From: an uncultured Rhodobacter sp.
GTDB lineage: Bacteria > Pseudomonadota > Alphaproteobacteria > Rhodobacterales > Rhodobacteraceae
Direction: 5' to 3'
Assembly (NCBI GenBank): GCA_937901435.1
Contig: CALGTJ010000559.1
Coordinates: 1-8,397 of the forward strand
Length of the DNA stretch: 8,397 bases
How positions within the stretch are numbered: the first letter of the stretch is position 1; each line of letters begins with the position of its first letter. The notes beneath the pieces were generated by a model. The model made no database searches, was not told where the DNA came from, and saw only the letters and a program-made list of their open reading frames with translations. Position numbers and translations under genes: made by a program. Positions 6,252 through 8,397 of the stretch are shown one piece after another.

Positions 6252-6279
6252 GCTATACAAATTTGTAACGCCTTGTCTT
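6252..6279 (-). promoter_or_regulatory. Candidate promoter of the protease gene with an embedded palindrome
   Basis: On the minus strand a possible -35, AAGACA (6274-6279, four of six matching TTGACA), and a -10-like TATAGC (6252-6257) are 16 bases apart, about 70 bases before the protease start. The spacer and -10 contain the perfect 12-bp palindrome TACAAATTTGTA (6256-6267). A regulator bound there would cover the promoter. The hexamers are weak, so this assignment is tentative. Confidence 0.3.
6256..6268. promoter_or_regulatory. Candidate operator, palindrome TACAAATTTGTA
   Basis: A perfect 12-bp palindrome (6256-6267), extended by A6268, lies in the 191-base region between two divergent genes. 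ACAAATTTGTAA is shared exactly with 4844-4855. Palindromes of this size in a divergent promoter region are typical binding sites for a dimeric regulator. The obvious candidate is the OmpR-type regulator encoded next door, which could then control both itself and the protease. No binding evidence exists here. Confidence 0.4.
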
Positions 6280-6374
6280 TGCCGCTGACCTTGCACATCC
6301 AGGCGTTTGCGCAGATTTAGGATGACAGGGTGCCCCCGCATTGCATGGCGCATATGATGTTTGGACGGTAGCGC

Positions 6375-7046
6375 ATGAAGCTTTTAGTGGTCGAAGACGA
6401 CGCAACAACAGCCAATTACATCGCCAGAGGGCTGCGCGAAGAGGGGCATACGGTCGATCTGGTGGCCAGCGGGCGCGACGCGCTGATCCTTGCCACCTCG
6501 GGCCAATATGATGTGATGGTGGTGGATCGCATGATGCCAGAGGTTGACGGCATGACCTTGGTCAAGACCCTGCGCGGGGCGGGAAACCAGACGCCTGCAC
6601 TGTTCCTGACCTCGCTTGGCAGTGTCGAGGACCGCATCGAAGGGCTGACGGCGGGCGGCGATGATTATCTGGTCAAACCCTTTGCCTTTGGCGAACTTTC
6701 TGCCCGCGTGGCCGCCCTTGCCCGCCGCTCTCCGACGATTGAACGGGATTCTGTGCTAGAGGCAGGCGATCTGCGGATGGACCTGATCCGCCGCCGCGTG
6801 ACACGGGGCGAAACAGAGATTGACCTGTTGCCACGCGAGTTCGCGATCCTCGAACATTTGCTGCGCCGCAAGGGACGGGTGCAGACCCGCACGATGCTGT
6901 TAGAGGCGATCTGGGATATCAGCTTTGACCCGATGACCAATGTGGTCGAAACCCATATCAGCCGCTTGCGGGCCAAGGTAGATCGCCCGTTCGAGCATGA
7001 GTTGATCAAGACAGTGCGCGGTGCCGGATACAGGATCGACGGATGA
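6375..7046 (+). CDS. OmpR/PhoB-family response regulator
   Basis: A 223-residue two-component transcription factor. The receiver domain (about 1-115) has the acidic pair Asp8-Asp9, phosphoacceptor Asp51 (VVDRMMPEVDG), Thr79 and Lys101 (KPF), all that is needed for phosphorylation. A winged-helix DNA-binding domain follows (about 124-222), with LLPREFAILEHLLRRKGRV and the recognition part TNVVETHISRLRAKVDRPF ending in TVRGAGYRID. The TNVV..HISRLRAK.D.PF pattern is closest, as I recall it, to the CzcR/CusR/IrlR group tied to metal or envelope stress, but the signal cannot be read from sequence. The ATG at 6375 follows a poor ribosome site (GGACGGTAGCGC). Its stop overlaps the kinase start as ATGA, so the pair is co-translated. 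Its likely partner is the downstream kinase and likely targets include the divergent protease. Confidence 0.95.
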   Translation: MKLLVVEDDATTANYIARGLREEGHTVDLVASGRDALILATSGQYDVMVVDRMMPEVDGMTLVKTLRGAGNQTPALFLTSLGSVEDRIEGLTAGGDDYLVKPFAFGELSARVAALARRSPTIERDSVLEAGDLRMDLIRRRVTRGETEIDLLPREFAILEHLLRRKGRVQTRTMLLEAIWDISFDPMTNVVETHISRLRAKVDRPFEHELIKTVRGAGYRIDG

Positions 7047-8380
7047 AGGGTCGCATTGCCGCCCTCTTTCGCTCTATGCCGGTGCGCCTTGCGCTGGCGC
7101 TTGTGGCCCTGTTCACGGTGGTCAGCCTGCTGAGCCTCGGGGCCACTTATGTGTTTACCCAACGCTCTTTCGAACAGGCGATGCGGGCCGATCTGACGCA
7201 GGACATCGCCGGGTTTCGGGCCGCGCCCAGCGCATCAGCCCTTGCGCAACTGGTCGAGGCCGAGGCGCGGGTCACCGACCCCGAACGCATGGTCCTTAGC
7301 TATATCGCGCCCAACCGGCGTCACTATGGCAACGCCCTGATCGCGCGGGATGAGGATGGCTATCACATTCTGACCGACATTTCCGACAACCCCCGCATCA
7401 CCGGAGAGTTCATGGCGCTGACCACCTCGTTGCACAGCGGGCAACTGACAATTGCGCGCAATCTGGCGGAAATCAACGCGCTGCGGGATGTGTTCCTGCG
7501 GATCCTCGGGCTTAGCCTTATACCGACTGTCCTGATCGCCCTCTCGGGCGGTCTTTTTCTGGCCCGTCGCAGTGCGGGCCATGTGCGCACCATCAGCGGC
7601 GCGCTGGATCAGTTGACGGGGGGCAAACTGGACGCGCGGGTCGGGTCTGCAAAGGGATGGCCAACGGATCTTGCCGCCATCGGTCGCAAGATCGACACGA
7701 TGGCGGCCGCGCAGGAAACCTCTGTCACGGCGATCCGGCAGGTGTCCTCTGATATTGCGCATGATCTGAAAACCCCGATCCAGCGGGTCGCAGTCTACCT
7801 GAATGACCTGTCAGACCGCGACGGATTGGACGCCCCGTCACAAGAGCTGCTGGACAAGGCCAAAGCTGAACTGGACGGGATCGTCGCCGTCTTTCACGCA
7901 TTGCTGCAAATCGCCCAGATCGAAACTGGGTCCCCCAAATCCGGCTTTACCCCGCTGGATCTGGCAGAGCTTTGCGCGACCTTTTGCGAATTATACGAAC
8001 CGGCGGCGATGGATGCGGGACATAGTCTGACCTTTCAGCCTGCGCAAACATCCCTGCCAAAGGTGGTCGGAGATCGTGGCCTTTTAGGGCAGGTCCTTGC
8101 CAATCTGATCGAAAACGCTCTGCGCCACACGCCGGGAGGCTCGGCGGTGCAGATCGCGCTGACGCAGACCGAAGGCCGTATCATCCTGAGCGTTGCCGAC
8201 AATGGTCCCGGCGTGCCGGAAAACGAACGCGACCTTGTTCTGCGCCGCCTCTATCGCATGGATCGCAGCCGCACGACCCCCGGTGCGGGGCTTGGCCTCA
8301 GCCTTGTCAGCAGCATTGCCGCCCTGCATGGCGCAGAGGTCGCCCTAACCCGGATTATTCATCGAGGCGAGGGTGTGTGA
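7043..8380 (+). CDS. Membrane sensor histidine kinase (HAMP, HisKA, HATPase)
   Basis: A 445-residue inner-membrane kinase, partner of the upstream response regulator. It has two membrane segments (about 14-36 and 151-174) around a periplasmic sensor region of about 115 residues with no recognised ligand domain. A HAMP linker covers about 170-222. The H-box SSDIAHDLKTPIQRV places the phosphoacceptor at His240. The ATP-binding domain has the N-box NLIENALRHTP (354-364), G1 DNGPG (386-390) and G2 GAGLGLSL (414-421). The F-box is altered (RRLYRMDRSR, with Leu-Tyr where Phe-Tyr is usual). The end is odd: after HGAEVAL the chain finishes TRIIHRGEGV and lacks the last beta strand that normally closes this domain, so the C-terminus may be shortened or frameshifted. 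It starts inside the regulator stop codon (ATGA). Confidence 0.93.
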   Translation: MKGRIAALFRSMPVRLALALVALFTVVSLLSLGATYVFTQRSFEQAMRADLTQDIAGFRAAPSASALAQLVEAEARVTDPERMVLSYIAPNRRHYGNALIARDEDGYHILTDISDNPRITGEFMALTTSLHSGQLTIARNLAEINALRDVFLRILGLSLIPTVLIALSGGLFLARRSAGHVRTISGALDQLTGGKLDARVGSAKGWPTDLAAIGRKIDTMAAAQETSVTAIRQVSSDIAHDLKTPIQRVAVYLNDLSDRDGLDAPSQELLDKAKAELDGIVAVFHALLQIAQIETGSPKSGFTPLDLAELCATFCELYEPAAMDAGHSLTFQPAQTSLPKVVGDRGLLGQVLANLIENALRHTPGGSAVQIALTQTEGRIILSVADNGPGVPENERDLVLRRLYRMDRSRTTPGAGLGLSLVSSIAALHGAEVALTRIIHRGEGV

Positions 8381-8397
8381 TGGCGGCGGTAGCGTAA

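Noticed and set aside
5116..6288. Plus-strand open frame of 390 codons opposite the protease gene.
   Set aside because: The protease reading has a full catalytic triad, PDZ domain and signal peptide. The opposite frame shows no domain and is rich in His, Arg and Gln.
8378..8397. ATG at 8380-8382 overlapping the kinase stop as a new gene start.
   Set aside because: It reads only five codons before TAA at 8395-8397.

Overview
The window looks like chromosomal DNA of a roseobacter-type alphaproteobacterium (Rhodobacteraceae). This rests on the gene order murA - DUF2948 - hisD - UPF0262, the GC-rich codon use and protein sequences typical of that family. The assignment comes from recognition alone; no search was run.

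Left part, minus strand (1-3891). A compact gene run is read right to left: a 55-residue basic small protein (3724-3891), murA (peptidoglycan precursor synthesis), a DUF2948 protein, a GNAT acetyltransferase, hisD (last steps of histidine synthesis) and the start of a UPF0262 protein that leaves the window. murA/DUF2948 and DUF2948/GNAT each share an ATGA overlap, hisD stops exactly where UPF0262 starts, and murA starts 7 bases after the small gene. It reads as one translationally coupled operon joining envelope, amino-acid and uncharacterised functions.

Middle (3892-5055). A complete tRNA-Thr(GGT) gene with encoded CCA lies on the plus strand at 4017-4091. About 960 bases without an intact gene follow. 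This stretch is AT-richer near the tRNA and holds a decayed IS3-type orfA fragment with an in-frame stop, a perfect 12-bp stem-loop, other inverted repeats, a TGACAA-N2-TTGTAA palindrome and, at its right end, the intrinsic terminator of the protease gene. It looks like a scar of mobile DNA next to a tRNA.

Right part (5056-8397). A secreted HtrA/Deg-type serine protease with one PDZ domain is on the minus strand. A two-component pair lies divergently from it: an OmpR-type response regulator and a membrane histidine kinase, overlapping by ATGA. The 191-base divergent region carries a perfect palindrome, TACAAATTTGTA, whose core plus flank ACAAATTTGTAA recurs in the gene-poor middle region. A reasonable model is an envelope-stress or metal-stress circuit in which the regulator controls the protease and perhaps itself. 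The signal, the targets and the operator role are inference.

I saw no CRISPR array, rRNA, riboswitch or clearly new multi-gene system. The best candidates for something undescribed are the small gene ahead of murA, the shared palindrome and the perfect hairpin in the gene-poor region.
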